NCBI GenBank assembly: GCA_016715105.1 | Contig: JADKBO010000008.1 | Coordinates: 124,001-188,000 of the forward strand | Source of the DNA: Saprospiraceae bacterium | GTDB taxonomy: Bacteria > Bacteroidota > Bacteroidia > Chitinophagales > Saprospiraceae | Reading direction: 5' to 3' | DNA: 64,000 bases | Part shown: piece after piece, positions 44,102 to 54,012 of the stretch | How positions within the stretch are numbered: the first letter of the stretch is position 1 | How the letters are laid out: each line of letters starts with the position of its first letter | Program-made: the position numbers and the translations under genes | Notes under the pieces: model-generated | The model's database searches: none | Told to the model about the DNA's origin: nothing | What the model saw: only the letters and a program-made list of their open reading frames with translations

Positions 44102-45578
44102 AAATAACTTCGTCATCATGGCCATCATTTTGGTATTAGCATCATTAATGATTTTACTTGCCAAGTTTGTAAAACCTGATGCAAATTGGTTTTCGTATTT
44201 TGAAATTCAAGGCAAGCAACCGCATGACTTAGGGCTTGCATTCGATTTATTGAAGGATATGGATGAAAACGAAAAGATAGAAATCGTCCAACTTCCATTT
44301 TATGATTACCAAAAAAGAAAATCCGAAAACAATAGTTCTTTGGTCATAAAGGTCAATTTTGAAGTAGCCATGGATAGTTTGGAATCAAATGCACTTTTGG
44401 ATTTTGTTGAAAAAGGGAATGAGTTATTTTTTTCGGCGAGTTACTTTGAACCCCACTTTATCGAAAAAATAATGGATGACAAAAATCCAGAAATTTACTG
44501 CATGTTGCGCGACAATCAAACTTATTACCAAGGCTTACAAGAAGTGCAAAGCGAAACATATTTAGACAGCGTACCAAATGGGTTTGAAGATCTGGATGCA
44601 TACCCTAATGACCAAATGCAAGACCTGGATACTTTACAAACTGATGAGACAGTATATGATGGCAATCAAGAATATGGCATACTAGATACAGCAACAGCAA
44701 TGCCTGATGACGAAGAAACAGAAGAAGATTATTATGATCCCACAATTGAGCCGTTACTTTCTATCAAAGATTCCTGCACTTCGGTTGCTTTTTTCCAAAA
44801 TGCAAATAGTTTTGAATATTGTTTTTATGAAAAATTCAAAAAGGTAAGTAACTCTCATTCTTATTTTATAGAGGAGATGCAAGCCTATTTTAATGATGAA
44901 ATAAAACCTCTTGGATTTGTAAATGAACCCTCAAAATTGAATTTTATTGAGATAAAATGGGGGAAAGGAAAGATCTTTTTACACACTCAGCCATATTTAT
45001 TTACCAATTGGTTTGTCAAGGATAGCACTGGATTTGATTATCTCAATACAGCTTTTTCCTTCACCAAAAATAAAAACTTGATTTGGTATGATAATGAAAT
45101 ATTTTACGATGAAGAAGACAATGCAACGTCCAATAAATCTCCATTAAAATACTTGTTTTCGCATGATGCATTGATTTGGGCATGGTATACGGTACTTGCT
45201 GCAGCAGGTTTGTTCGTTTTCTTTTATGCAAAGCGCCGATTGAGGATTATGCCCATTTTACCACTCAACCAAAATACCTCTATTGAATTTGCTTCTAGCG
45301 TAGGACTGATGTATTATCATGAAGAAAAGTTTGCTGATACTGCACTGATTTTAAGTAAAAATCTGCATCAATACATCATGGATAAATATGGAATCAAGTA
45401 TCAAAAAAATGACAAACTTTTTCTAGAGAAAATATCAATGGTTTCTAATCAAAGTCAGGAAGAAATCACCAAACTATTCCAAGCCCTTGATCATAAAGCA
45501 CTCAACATTTACCATAGCGCTGAGCAAGTAATCAATATTTATAAACGAATTGAAAATTTCAAAAAAAGCTTAAAATAA
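44094..45578 (+). CDS. DUF4350-domain membrane protein
   Basis: 494 residues: an N-terminal helix (FVIMAIILVLASLMILLAKF), a large acidic extracytoplasmic domain (with many Asp/Glu between ~155 and 220), a second helix (LIWAWYTVLAAAGLFVFFYA) and a cytosolic C-terminal helix bundle. DUF4350 proteins occur next to DUF4129, MoxR and DUF58 genes. The TTG at 44094 overlaps the preceding stop by 8 bases (TTGAATAG) and gives the membrane helix directly. Function unknown. Confidence 0.85.
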   Translation: MNRNNFVIMAIILVLASLMILLAKFVKPDANWFSYFEIQGKQPHDLGLAFDLLKDMDENEKIEIVQLPFYDYQKRKSENNSSLVIKVNFEVAMDSLESNALLDFVEKGNELFFSASYFEPHFIEKIMDDKNPEIYCMLRDNQTYYQGLQEVQSETYLDSVPNGFEDLDAYPNDQMQDLDTLQTDETVYDGNQEYGILDTATAMPDDEETEEDYYDPTIEPLLSIKDSCTSVAFFQNANSFEYCFYEKFKKVSNSHSYFIEEMQAYFNDEIKPLGFVNEPSKLNFIEIKWGKGKIFLHTQPYLFTNWFVKDSTGFDYLNTAFSFTKNKNLIWYDNEIFYDEEDNATSNKSPLKYLFSHDALIWAWYTVLAAAGLFVFFYAKRRLRIMPILPLNQNTSIEFASSVGLMYYHEEKFADTALILSKNLHQYIMDKYGIKYQKNDKLFLEKISMVSNQSQEEITKLFQALDHKALNIYHSAEQVINIYKRIENFKKSLK

Positions 45579-46577
45579 ATGGACGAAATAGAAAACAACG
45601 TAGATGATCAAATTTTTGATCTCCCAGCAGAAACCACCTTTGTAAGTGACATTTATGAGCGTATAAAAAGTGAACTTTCCAAAGTAATCATAGGTCAAGA
45701 AACCGCAGTAAGCTACATTGTGGTAGCGCTGTTTGCCGATGGCCATATTTTATTGGAAGGAGTGCCTGGAATAGCCAAAACTATGATTGCCAAAATGATC
45801 ACCCAAACCACAAAAACTGATTTTTCGCGTATTCAATTCACGCCAGATTTGATGCCTTCAGACATTTTGGGTGCCTCCGTTTTTAATGTCAAAACTTCTG
45901 AATTTAATTTTAAGAAAGGTCCTATTTTCTCGAATTTGATTCTCATCGATGAAATCAACAGAGCTCCGGCGAAAACGCAGGCTGCCTTATTTGAAGTCAT
46001 GGAAGAGAGACAAATTTCCATTGAAGGTGAAACCTTTAAATTTGACTATCCCTTCATTGTTGTGGCTACCCAAAACCCGATTGAACATGAGGGAACCTAC
46101 CGATTACCAGAAGCACAGCTCGATCGTTTTCTGATGAAAATTGTCCTTGACTATCCATCGTTGGACGAAGAGATAAATATTTTGCAACGATACAAAAGTG
46201 ATTTTGACCAAACAGCCATGCAATCTGTGATGCCAGTTGTAAGCACAGAGGAATTATTGATGTGCAAACAAAAAGTGGAAGAAGTTCACATCAGTGACGA
46301 GCTCATCAAATACATCGCCAGTCTGGTCAATGCAACAAGAAACAATACAGATCTGTACTTAGGAGCTTCTCCTAGAGCATCCTTGGCAATTCTCAAGACT
46401 GCCAAGGCAATGGCGGCTCTGAATGGTAGAAATTTTGTGATACCAGATGATATCAGGTCGGTTACAATTCCTGTACTCAATCATAGGATCATCCTCAAAC
46501 CAGAAAGAGAGATGGAAGGTTACCAACCCTCTGACGCCATTCAGGATATTATTTACAAAACAGAAGTGCCACTTTAA
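45579..46577 (+). CDS. MoxR-family AAA+ ATPase
   Basis: 332 residues: Walker A GVPGIAKT (61-68), Walker B LILIDEINRAPAKTQ, sensor TQNPIEHEGTYRLPEAQLDRF, and the C-terminal lid with GASPRASLAI and DDIRSVTIPVLNHRI. MoxR ATPases act as chaperones for metal-cofactor or VWA-domain proteins; the partner here is the DUF58 protein. The ATG follows the DUF4350 TAA without a gap, and the TAATG at 46575-46579 couples it to DUF58. Confidence 0.95.
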   Translation: MDEIENNVDDQIFDLPAETTFVSDIYERIKSELSKVIIGQETAVSYIVVALFADGHILLEGVPGIAKTMIAKMITQTTKTDFSRIQFTPDLMPSDILGASVFNVKTSEFNFKKGPIFSNLILIDEINRAPAKTQAALFEVMEERQISIEGETFKFDYPFIVVATQNPIEHEGTYRLPEAQLDRFLMKIVLDYPSLDEEINILQRYKSDFDQTAMQSVMPVVSTEELLMCKQKVEEVHISDELIKYIASLVNATRNNTDLYLGASPRASLAILKTAKAMAALNGRNFVIPDDIRSVTIPVLNHRIILKPEREMEGYQPSDAIQDIIYKTEVPL

Positions 46578-47911
46578 TGAATTTTATAGCTGACTTATAT
46601 CTCAAAACCAGGTTTTTCATTGGCATAGCAGTTATCATTATTTGTTTTATCATTGGAGCATTTTATCCCATGTTTTTTGTTTTGGCAAAAATCATCCTTG
46701 GCCTCTATTTACTTTTTATCGCATACGATATTTCTACCTTGATGATTGGAACTGACGCCATAAAAGTCAACAGAAAATTCAATCCAGTATTTTCATTAGA
46801 TTTCCCAAACTCAGTCAATATTGTGGTGTTTAATCAGACGAAAAGATACCTTAAAGCTCAAATTTATGACGAAGTTCCTCACCGTTTTGCAGAACAAACA
46901 AAGGCAGCATTCAATCAAACTTTGCTTGCTCAAGAAGAAACCAAGTGTAAATATCACCTCACTCCCAATCATCGTGGGAAGTACCATTTTAGTGATATAA
47001 GTGTATTTATATTGAGTAAATTTCAGCTATTCGAAAGAAAATTTCGATTTGAATCTGCTGCTGAAGTTAAGGTTTACCCATCCATCATGTTGATGAAAAA
47101 ATACCAATTATCTGCTATTGAATTTGATTCCATGGAATTGGGATTGAAAAAACAACGGAAGTTAGGCCTCAATTCTGAATTTGATCAAATACAACCCTAT
47201 ATAAAAGGAGATGATGTACGGACAATCAATTGGAAAGCGACCGCCAAAGTTGGCAACCTGATGGTCAATAGATTTATTGAAGAAAGGGCACAATCTGTTT
47301 ACACCTTGGTTGATTGCAGTCGCTCTACCCTACTTCCTTTTCATAACCTCTCATTGCTTGAACATGCTGTAAATACCGCACTAGTCATCAGTAATATTGC
47401 ATTGCAAAAACAAGACAAAGCAGGTTTGCTACTCTTCCATAAAAAGCCTATTCATTTCATAAAAGCAAATCAGGACAGGCTCACGCTCAACAAAATAATT
47501 GAGACACTTTACAATGCAGAATCTAGCGAAACAGAAGCCAATTATGAAGCACTTTATTTTCACATCAAAACACAAATCAAACAAAGGTCATTACTGATAT
47601 TGATTACAAATTTTGACCACCTTGTTGCCATGGAAAGAGCTTTACCCATTTTGAGACTCATCAATAAAAATCACCTTTTGGTCACTGTTTTGTTTAATGA
47701 TGTTGAATTGGAAGCAAAATCTATGGAGGTGGCGACCACCACAAAAGATATTTTCGCCCAAGCTTTTGCACAGAAATTTGTAAGAAATAAAAAGGAAATC
47801 GCCCATGCATTGAAAGCTCATGGCATCCAAACCATTCTTACCAATCCTCAGGACTTATTGGTCAATACCATCAACAAATACCTGGAGCTCAAATCGAGAG
47901 GTCTTATCTAG
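46577..47911 (+). CDS. DUF58-domain protein
   Basis: 444 residues: two N-terminal transmembrane helices (IAVIIICFIIGAFYPMFFVLAKII, LYLLFIAYDI) then the DUF58/VWA-like domain with EFDQIQPYIKGDDVRTINWKA and a MIDAS-like LVDCSRST. DUF58 proteins are the usual partner of MoxR ATPases and may bind or process extracytoplasmic proteins. Shares one base with the MoxR stop. Last gene of the operon. Confidence 0.93.
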   Translation: MNFIADLYLKTRFFIGIAVIIICFIIGAFYPMFFVLAKIILGLYLLFIAYDISTLMIGTDAIKVNRKFNPVFSLDFPNSVNIVVFNQTKRYLKAQIYDEVPHRFAEQTKAAFNQTLLAQEETKCKYHLTPNHRGKYHFSDISVFILSKFQLFERKFRFESAAEVKVYPSIMLMKKYQLSAIEFDSMELGLKKQRKLGLNSEFDQIQPYIKGDDVRTINWKATAKVGNLMVNRFIEERAQSVYTLVDCSRSTLLPFHNLSLLEHAVNTALVISNIALQKQDKAGLLLFHKKPIHFIKANQDRLTLNKIIETLYNAESSETEANYEALYFHIKTQIKQRSLLILITNFDHLVAMERALPILRLINKNHLLVTVLFNDVELEAKSMEVATTTKDIFAQAFAQKFVRNKKEIAHALKAHGIQTILTNPQDLLVNTINKYLELKSRGLI

Positions 47912-48010
47912 AGTTATTTGATGTGAGATGTAAGATGTGAAATGTGAAATGTGTGAAGATGTAAATAGTGAATAGGAAATGGTAAATGGTGAGATATGAT
48001 AGACCACGGG
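47912..48010 (+). repeat. Tandem heptamer repeat in the DUF58-GMC spacer
   Basis: Five head-to-tail heptamers occupy 47920-47954 (GATGTGA, GATGTAA, GATGTGA, AATGTGA, AATGTGT), trailing off into GAAGATGTAAATAG and related TGGTAAATGGTGAGA. No gene is in this 234-base spacer. Confidence 0.6.
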
Positions 48011-48145
48011 CTAAAGACATTGATTAGGGAAAAGTAAACTGGAATGTAAGTTCTCTCATCTTAATGAATATAATTATCTTCTGAACCAATATCCTTATAC
48101 TTTTCATTTTTATTTCTACATTTGGCCAGATTCAAATAATATAAT

Positions 48146-49849
48146 ATGAGCGACATTTATCTCAATCTGGATGGGGCAAAAGAAATGACATATGATGCCA
48201 TTGTTGTCGGTTCGGGAATTAGTGGAGGCTGGGCTGCCAAGGAATTGACAGAGAAGGGTTTGAAAGTGCTGATGCTGGAACGAGGAGGTGATTATAAACA
48301 CATCAAAGATTATGATGATCGCAGTGCCTTTGAGAGAGAGCATAAAGGAAAACCCACCTTCGAGGACTCCAATAAAAGATCGGATATCATCAATTGGATG
48401 CTCAATGAGCAAACCGCAAAATCTTGGGTAGATGAAACAAAAGAAGGAAAATATACAGAAGTAAAACCTTTTAGATGGGTGAGAGCTTACCGTTTGGGTG
48501 GCAGATCAACACTTTGGGGTCGGCAATCTTACCGTTGGAGTGATTTGGATTTTGAAGCAAATGCCAAGGACGGAATCGCTGTGGATTGGCCAATCAGGTA
48601 CAAAGATTTAGCGCCGTGGTACGATCATGTAGAAAAATTTGCTGGAATCAGCGGTTCATTGGAAGGTCTGAGCCACTTGCCTGATGGCCAATTTCAACCA
48701 CCTATGCCGCTCAATATTGTAGAAAAATCTGCTAAAAAAAGTATAGAGTCCAAATTTGAAAACCGCAAAATGATCATTGGTAGGGTTGCAAATCTTACAC
48801 AACCATTGCCGGGCAGAGTCAATTGCCAGTTTAGAAACAGATGTTGGGAAGGTTGCCATTTTGGAGGTTATTTTTCGACCCAATCTTCTACGCTACCAGC
48901 AGCTGCTGCTACAGGAAATCTTTCTGTAGTCGTAAATGCTCTGGTAAAACGTATTGTTTATGATAAAGACACCAAAAAAGCAACAGGAGTCGAAGTCATT
49001 GACACTGCAACCAATCAAAGTTACATATACAATAGCAGGTTGGTATTCATTTGTGCTTCAGCCTTAAACTCAGCTTGGGTTTTGATGAATAGTGCCACTG
49101 ATGTATGGCCTGATGGATTGGGCAGTAGCAGTGGAGAACTTGGCCACAATGTGATGGACCACCACTACAATATTGGCGCAACAGGAACCATTCCTGGATT
49201 TGAAGAATACGGCGAGTACGGCAGAAGACCCAATGGTTTTTATATCCCAAGATTTGCCAATTATGGAAACGATACAAGATCAGCATACAAGCGAGGTTTT
49301 GGCTATCAGGGTGAAGCTTACAGAACTGATTGGTCTAGAGGCGCTAATATGAAGGGTATTGGACCAGACTTTATGGATCAAATCAGTAAACCTGGCCCGT
49401 GGGAAATGAGAATGACCGCATTTGGAGAAGTCTTACCTGATCATAAGAACAAAATATTTCTGGATGCGACTGTAAAAGACCACTGGGGTTTACCAGTGCT
49501 TTCTATGGATTGCGAAATGCAAGCCAACGAATTGGCTATGAGGAAAGACATGATGCAAGAGTCAGTCAACATGTTGGAAGCTTCAGGAGCAACCAATATC
49601 CAGACTTTTGATGGTGGTCATCAAATAGGACATGGTATTCACGAAATGGGACCTGCAAGAATGGGTCGTGACCCTAAAACTAGTGTCTTAAACGGCAACA
49701 ATCAGGTTTGGGATGCTTTGAATGTTTTCGTCACTGATGGAGCAAGTATGACTTCCTCTTCATGTGTGAATCCATCCTTGACTTACATGGCCTTGACTGC
49801 AAGAGCGGTGAATTTTGCGGTGGAAGAATTGAAAAAACAAAATTTATAA
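48146..49849 (+). CDS. GMC-family FAD oxidoreductase (membrane dehydrogenase large subunit type)
   Basis: 567 residues: FAD loop VVGSGISGGWAAKEL (21-35), RLGGRSTLWGRQSYRW, and a C-terminal FAD/active-site region GHGIHEMGPARMGRDPKTSV and SSSCVNPSLTYMALTARA with the GMC NPS motif. No signal peptide. The small Tat-like subunit gene follows after 9 bases, so this is the two-subunit gluconate-2-dehydrogenase-like type that oxidises a sugar or polyol; the substrate is not determined by sequence. Confidence 0.93.
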   Translation: MSDIYLNLDGAKEMTYDAIVVGSGISGGWAAKELTEKGLKVLMLERGGDYKHIKDYDDRSAFEREHKGKPTFEDSNKRSDIINWMLNEQTAKSWVDETKEGKYTEVKPFRWVRAYRLGGRSTLWGRQSYRWSDLDFEANAKDGIAVDWPIRYKDLAPWYDHVEKFAGISGSLEGLSHLPDGQFQPPMPLNIVEKSAKKSIESKFENRKMIIGRVANLTQPLPGRVNCQFRNRCWEGCHFGGYFSTQSSTLPAAAATGNLSVVVNALVKRIVYDKDTKKATGVEVIDTATNQSYIYNSRLVFICASALNSAWVLMNSATDVWPDGLGSSSGELGHNVMDHHYNIGATGTIPGFEEYGEYGRRPNGFYIPRFANYGNDTRSAYKRGFGYQGEAYRTDWSRGANMKGIGPDFMDQISKPGPWEMRMTAFGEVLPDHKNKIFLDATVKDHWGLPVLSMDCEMQANELAMRKDMMQESVNMLEASGATNIQTFDGGHQIGHGIHEMGPARMGRDPKTSVLNGNNQVWDALNVFVTDGASMTSSSCVNPSLTYMALTARAVNFAVEELKKQNL

Positions 49850-49858
49850 TGTCTTAAG

Positions 49859-50416
49859 ATGGAAAGAAGAAAGGCTTTACAGTTTGTGGGTGCTTTGATT
49901 GGTGGCTCATTTATTTCTACAGAAATTTTTCTGAGTGGATGCAAATCAGATCCAGGGAAAGAAGCAAATCTAGCTTCAGAAGTTATAAACTTCAACGATC
50001 AATCAGTTTTGCTAAACGCCATTGGAGACACCATTTTACCTAAAACCGATAAACACCCCGGATTCAATGCTACCAATGCAACGGCATCATTGATCCTTTT
50101 ATTGAATGACTGTTATGCTCCAGAAAATCAAAAACTATTGAAAGACGGGCTTACCACTCTCAATGGCTTTGACAAAAAAGAAACATCTGAAAAAATAGCT
50201 ACCATTTCAGATTTAGACAAAAAATATTTCGAAGGAAATGATGGTAGTCTTCAGTTTTATTGCATGCTGAAAGAGGCGATTTTATTATCGTATTTTGCTG
50301 ATGATGCAGTGATGACAAAAACATTGGATTATGTGAAAGTGCCAGGTAAATACGATGGCGAATTTAAAATAGATCCAAGTACTTATCAGTCCATTTTTGG
50401 ATTCGGTGTGGGGTAA
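49859..50416 (+). CDS. Gluconate 2-dehydrogenase subunit 3-family protein, Tat-type lipoprotein
   Basis: 185 residues. The N-terminus MERRKALQFVGALIGG is a twin-arginine signal, followed by a lipobox LSGC (cysteine near residue 30), so it should be exported folded and lipid-anchored. The body holds IGDTILPKTDKHPGFNA and AILLSYFADDAVMTKTL, typical of the small subunit. It likely carries the FAD-bound large subunit across the membrane by piggy-back. Confidence 0.9.
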   Translation: MERRKALQFVGALIGGSFISTEIFLSGCKSDPGKEANLASEVINFNDQSVLLNAIGDTILPKTDKHPGFNATNATASLILLLNDCYAPENQKLLKDGLTTLNGFDKKETSEKIATISDLDKKYFEGNDGSLQFYCMLKEAILLSYFADDAVMTKTLDYVKVPGKYDGEFKIDPSTYQSIFGFGVG

Positions 50417-50431
50417 TTTAAGGATTATCTA

Positions 50432-51370
50432 CTACAATTCAGGACATTTCAATCGGTAATATCCAACCGCATAGCCGCCCCAAATACCTTGTCCACCTGT
50501 CACATTGGTTTTAATTCTGATATAACTACTGAAAGGGCCCCCACTATTTGCAGCATTATCTCTCGTATTCCAAAAATCAAAGTGAGCCTTATCTATAGTT
50601 GCCCATTTTACGGTCACGCTATCCCCTCTGAGGAATAACCCAAAAGTATTTGGATCAAGATCTGCAGTTCTTCTTTCCGCTTTCTGCAAGGGAAATTCAA
50701 AATTTTTACCATCAAAAAAAGCATCGTCTGTCACAGATGTAAAAGGCGCGATTAAATTTTCATCATTGATTTGAGTAAGGTATCTATAATAATTTTTACC
50801 TACCGGATCTGTTATCGTCACTGACAATTGTGCTAATGTATCACTAGGTTCACCCGGAGGCTGTGCCCACCGAAAACTATCTACTCCAACAAAGTTTGGA
50901 ATGGTAGTGCTTGCTGTCAATAATTGAGATCCTACTTTGACATTTAAGTCATATTTACCCCCAATTTTGCGATCAATCTGGTCAAACAAATCAATGTACG
51001 CGCAAATGTTGATTGTGGTATTATTTGGATCAATGCCCAAAACTGTGGCTGCTTGTTTTCGGATTTCTTCTGGTAAATCTTTGAGACAAAGTGGTGTCAG
51101 GGTAACTAGCTTACTTCCATCATTAACCGTCACTATGGCATCACTGATGAATAATTTTTCGAAAGCAGCGGCGTCAACTTCAGTGACAAAAGGTAAACTA
51201 CGAGTTACTAAAACAAAAGTCGGATTGGTCTCTTCACCAGCCTCAATATAGCCTTCTACAACCAATTCTTGTTCGTCTTCATTGACTGGAGGAGTGTATG
51301 GTTGTTCACAAGACCAGATTGTGAAGGCTAAGCCGATAATTATTATTGTGAAAATATTTTTGCTCATCAT
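50432..51370 (-). CDS. DUF4249 lipoprotein partner of a TonB receptor
   Basis: About 312 residues: lipoprotein signal (IFTIIIIGLAFTIWSC), then a beta-rich mature part with PPVNEDEQELVVEGYIEAG (the DUF4249 opening), and a C-terminal GYAVGYYRLKCPEL. DUF4249 proteins almost always neighbour TonB-dependent receptors, as here. The ATG at 51370 forms ATGA with the receptor stop; 51367 is an alternative. Ligand unknown. Confidence 0.9.
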   Translation of the reverse strand: MMSKNIFTIIIIGLAFTIWSCEQPYTPPVNEDEQELVVEGYIEAGEETNPTFVLVTRSLPFVTEVDAAAFEKLFISDAIVTVNDGSKLVTLTPLCLKDLPEEIRKQAATVLGIDPNNTTINICAYIDLFDQIDRKIGGKYDLNVKVGSQLLTASTTIPNFVGVDSFRWAQPPGEPSDTLAQLSVTITDPVGKNYYRYLTQINDENLIAPFTSVTDDAFFDGKNFEFPLQKAERRTADLDPNTFGLFLRGDSVTVKWATIDKAHFDFWNTRDNAANSGGPFSSYIRIKTNVTGGQGIWGGYAVGYYRLKCPEL

Positions 51371-53703
51371 TGATTCCATTTGAAATTGTAAGTGATAGAA
51401 GGAATTATGGGGAAAATAGTGATCTGGTTTCCTTCTATTGAAGTAGTACCAGAATTGAAATCTGTATTGGTTTCAAAGTTGATGAAGAAAGGATTTTTCC
51501 TATTGTAAACATTATAAACAGAAAAATTCCAAGACCCTTTCCATTTTCTTTTTGAATCTGGATGAGGTGTATAATTGAGTGAAATATCCATTCGGTGATA
51601 AGAAGGCAATCTTTCGCTGTTTCTAGGACCGTAATATAAATTGAGGTTTTGTTCCGTAAAGAAGAAACCTTTGGTGGGTGTGTACCACTTTCCTGTGCCA
51701 AATATAAAAGCTCCCCCTATTTCCAATTTTTTGGTCAATTGGTAGTTACCCACAATCGACAAGTCATGCCTTCTATCATAAACAGCTGGATACCATCGAC
51801 CTCCTTCAATACCATCAAATGATCTTTCTGTTTTTGACAAAGTATAACCAATCCAGCCATTTAATTTTCCTTTGGCTTTTTTGAGGAAAAACTCAGCTCC
51901 ATAAGCTCTACCCTTTCCATAAACAAATGCATCTTCCACTTCTTTTGTAATGTCATTGACATAATCATCTGCATAGTCAATTTGATTTTTCAGGGTTTTG
52001 TAGTAAACTTCAATCGAAGTTTCATACTTGTCGTCTTGGAAGTTTTGGAAATAACCCGTAGCATATTGAATGGACCTTTGTGGTCGCACTGTTTCTGTAC
52101 TTGGTACCCAAACATCAGTGGGTAATGTGCTGGCACTGTTACTCACAAGGTGCAAAAATTGGTTGGCCATTGTGACTCCACCTTTGATACTAGTATTTTT
52201 ACTAAGTCCGTATCTGAAACTCATCCGCGGCTCTAAACCAGTGTACGTGATGGCAGGCTCCAATCTCCCAAATTCTTCTCCGGAAACCTTTGAGGTATAA
52301 GGTCCTAATTGAGAAAACATTACACCTCTCAGGCCAGCATTGAGTGAAAAATTGTTGGAAACTTTGATGTCATCCTGGATGTAAATGGCAGTTTCTTGTC
52401 CATATTTAGGTAAAAAACCAGTATTAAAATCTACATCGCCATTGTTGGCTTGAGCAGTATTGGGGGTAAGTGTATGATACGTAAAATTGAGGCCGTATTT
52501 GATGCTGTGGACATTATTCAAAAAATAATCAAAGTCTAGTTTCCCGTTCCAATCCTTTACACCAGAAAACAATTTGAAAACAAATTGGTCTTGCCCTCCC
52601 CTAAAGGAAAATTGATAGTCATTATAGATTGCAGAAGCATTAAAGAACAATTTATCACTAAAAACGTGATTCCACCGAAGTGTTGCAGTAGAGTTTCCAT
52701 AAGGCAAGTCAAAAAAGAAATCCCTTTTGGGTTGTCTGAATTTGAAAACATCTCTACCAAAGTAAGCGCTGAAAAATATACGGTCTTTATCAGAAAACTT
52801 ATAATTGAGTTTGGTATTCAAATCATAGAAATAATAATTGGTTCCTTCAAAATTGCCACCTTTCAGAAAAGGTTGGGCAAGGTCTAGTGCATAAGTGCGT
52901 CGCCCAGAAACAATGAATGAACTTTTATCTTTGACGATCGGGCCTTCAAAAGTAAGCCTCGAAGAAATAATACCAATGCCGCCTTCTGCTGCATATTTTT
53001 GATTGTTCCCTTCTTTCATTTGAATGTCAATTACAGAAGAAAGCCTTCCTCCATATTGCGCAGGCATACCACCTTTTATCAATGTGGTTTTTTTGATGGC
53101 GTCTGAATTAAAAACAGAGAAAAAACCAAGTAGGTGACCCGAGTTATAAACAACGGCTTCATCCAGTAGCAGTAAGTTTTGATCCGGCCCACCACCACGG
53201 ACATAAAAACCAGAAGTTCCTTCTCCTGCCGACAATACACCAGGTAAAAGTTGCAATACTTTCAATATGTCCACCTCGCCAAAAAGCACAGGTAATTTTT
53301 TTATTTCTTCGATTGGAATGTCAATAGAACCCATTTGAGTTGATTCTACATTTTTCCGCGCATCATCTTTTGTAGAAGTAACCACTACTTCATCCATCAA
53401 CAATCCTTCAGACAAATCGAAGTTGTGTTTAGTATCAACTGTAAGATTGATTTCATACACATCTGTCTGATAACCCAAATAACTCACAGCAATGATGTGT
53501 TTTCCGGCAGGCAAGGTCAAAGAATAGAAACCATAGGCGTTGGTTGAAGTACCAATATTTTCATTTTGCGTATCAATGACATTGGCGCCAATCAAGGTCT
53601 CACCAGTATTTTTGTCATTGACATACCCACTGATGGTAAACTTTTGACCATAGGTCAAGGACACCACAATGAGTAGCAATAAAGTGATGTAATTCTTTTT
53701 CAT
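51367..53703 (-). CDS. TonB-dependent receptor (carboxypeptidase-regulatory type)
   Basis: About 778 residues from the ATG at 53703 (MKKNYITLLLLIVVSLTYGQ signal). Regulatory domain (FTISGYVNDKNTGETLIGANV), plug with LPGVLSAGEGTSGFYVRGGGPDQNLLLLDE split across the conserved VRGG, barrel to ITYNFKWNQ. It imports an unknown ligand with TonB energy and pairs with the DUF4249 lipoprotein. The earlier start at 53733 is unlikely because it falls inside a -7 element (53731-53738). Confidence 0.93.
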   Translation of the reverse strand: MKKNYITLLLLIVVSLTYGQKFTISGYVNDKNTGETLIGANVIDTQNENIGTSTNAYGFYSLTLPAGKHIIAVSYLGYQTDVYEINLTVDTKHNFDLSEGLLMDEVVVTSTKDDARKNVESTQMGSIDIPIEEIKKLPVLFGEVDILKVLQLLPGVLSAGEGTSGFYVRGGGPDQNLLLLDEAVVYNSGHLLGFFSVFNSDAIKKTTLIKGGMPAQYGGRLSSVIDIQMKEGNNQKYAAEGGIGIISSRLTFEGPIVKDKSSFIVSGRRTYALDLAQPFLKGGNFEGTNYYFYDLNTKLNYKFSDKDRIFFSAYFGRDVFKFRQPKRDFFFDLPYGNSTATLRWNHVFSDKLFFNASAIYNDYQFSFRGGQDQFVFKLFSGVKDWNGKLDFDYFLNNVHSIKYGLNFTYHTLTPNTAQANNGDVDFNTGFLPKYGQETAIYIQDDIKVSNNFSLNAGLRGVMFSQLGPYTSKVSGEEFGRLEPAITYTGLEPRMSFRYGLSKNTSIKGGVTMANQFLHLVSNSASTLPTDVWVPSTETVRPQRSIQYATGYFQNFQDDKYETSIEVYYKTLKNQIDYADDYVNDITKEVEDAFVYGKGRAYGAEFFLKKAKGKLNGWIGYTLSKTERSFDGIEGGRWYPAVYDRRHDLSIVGNYQLTKKLEIGGAFIFGTGKWYTPTKGFFFTEQNLNLYYGPRNSERLPSYHRMDISLNYTPHPDSKRKWKGSWNFSVYNVYNRKNPFFINFETNTDFNSGTTSIEGNQITIFPIIPSITYNFKWNQ

Positions 53704-53730
53704 ATATGCTCTTGATGATAATTTACGAGG

Positions 53731-53738
53731 CAAAAGTA
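53731..53738 (-). promoter_or_regulatory. -7 element for the TonB/DUF4249 unit
   Basis: TACTTTTG on the minus strand matches TAnnTTTG, 28 bases before the start at 53703. No clear -33 TTG is seen 19 bases upstream. It overlaps the rejected upstream ATG and so decides the start. Confidence 0.45.
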
Positions 53739-53944
53739 GACTAGAAGTTTTCTACCATACCTATTCTTAGATTAAATAACAAAACCTATAGACCAAAAAA
53801 GTTCATTTTTTAGCCCACTAACTGATTGCCTATTTCAGAACGCTAAAATTTGAAGGATAATTTTGACTTTTGACTGTTTGTTCTATGAAAACATTGACTT
53901 TGCCGCCAACTCAACACAGCCTGAGGTTAATTTTTGATATTCAA

Positions 53945-53986
53945 ATAAAAAAGAAAGCCTTGCCGCGGATACTATGCAACAAGGCT
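53945..53986 (-). terminator. Terminator after the aminotransferase gene
   Basis: Minus-strand AGCCTTG/CAAGGCT stem (53956-53962 with 53980-53986) followed by TTCTTTTTTATTT. Confidence 0.75.
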
Positions 53987-54012
53987 CTCCTAAATATAGT
54001 GACTGCAAATGA

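Noticed and set aside
47912..48010. CRISPR array
   Set aside because: The repeat unit is 7 bases with no spacers.
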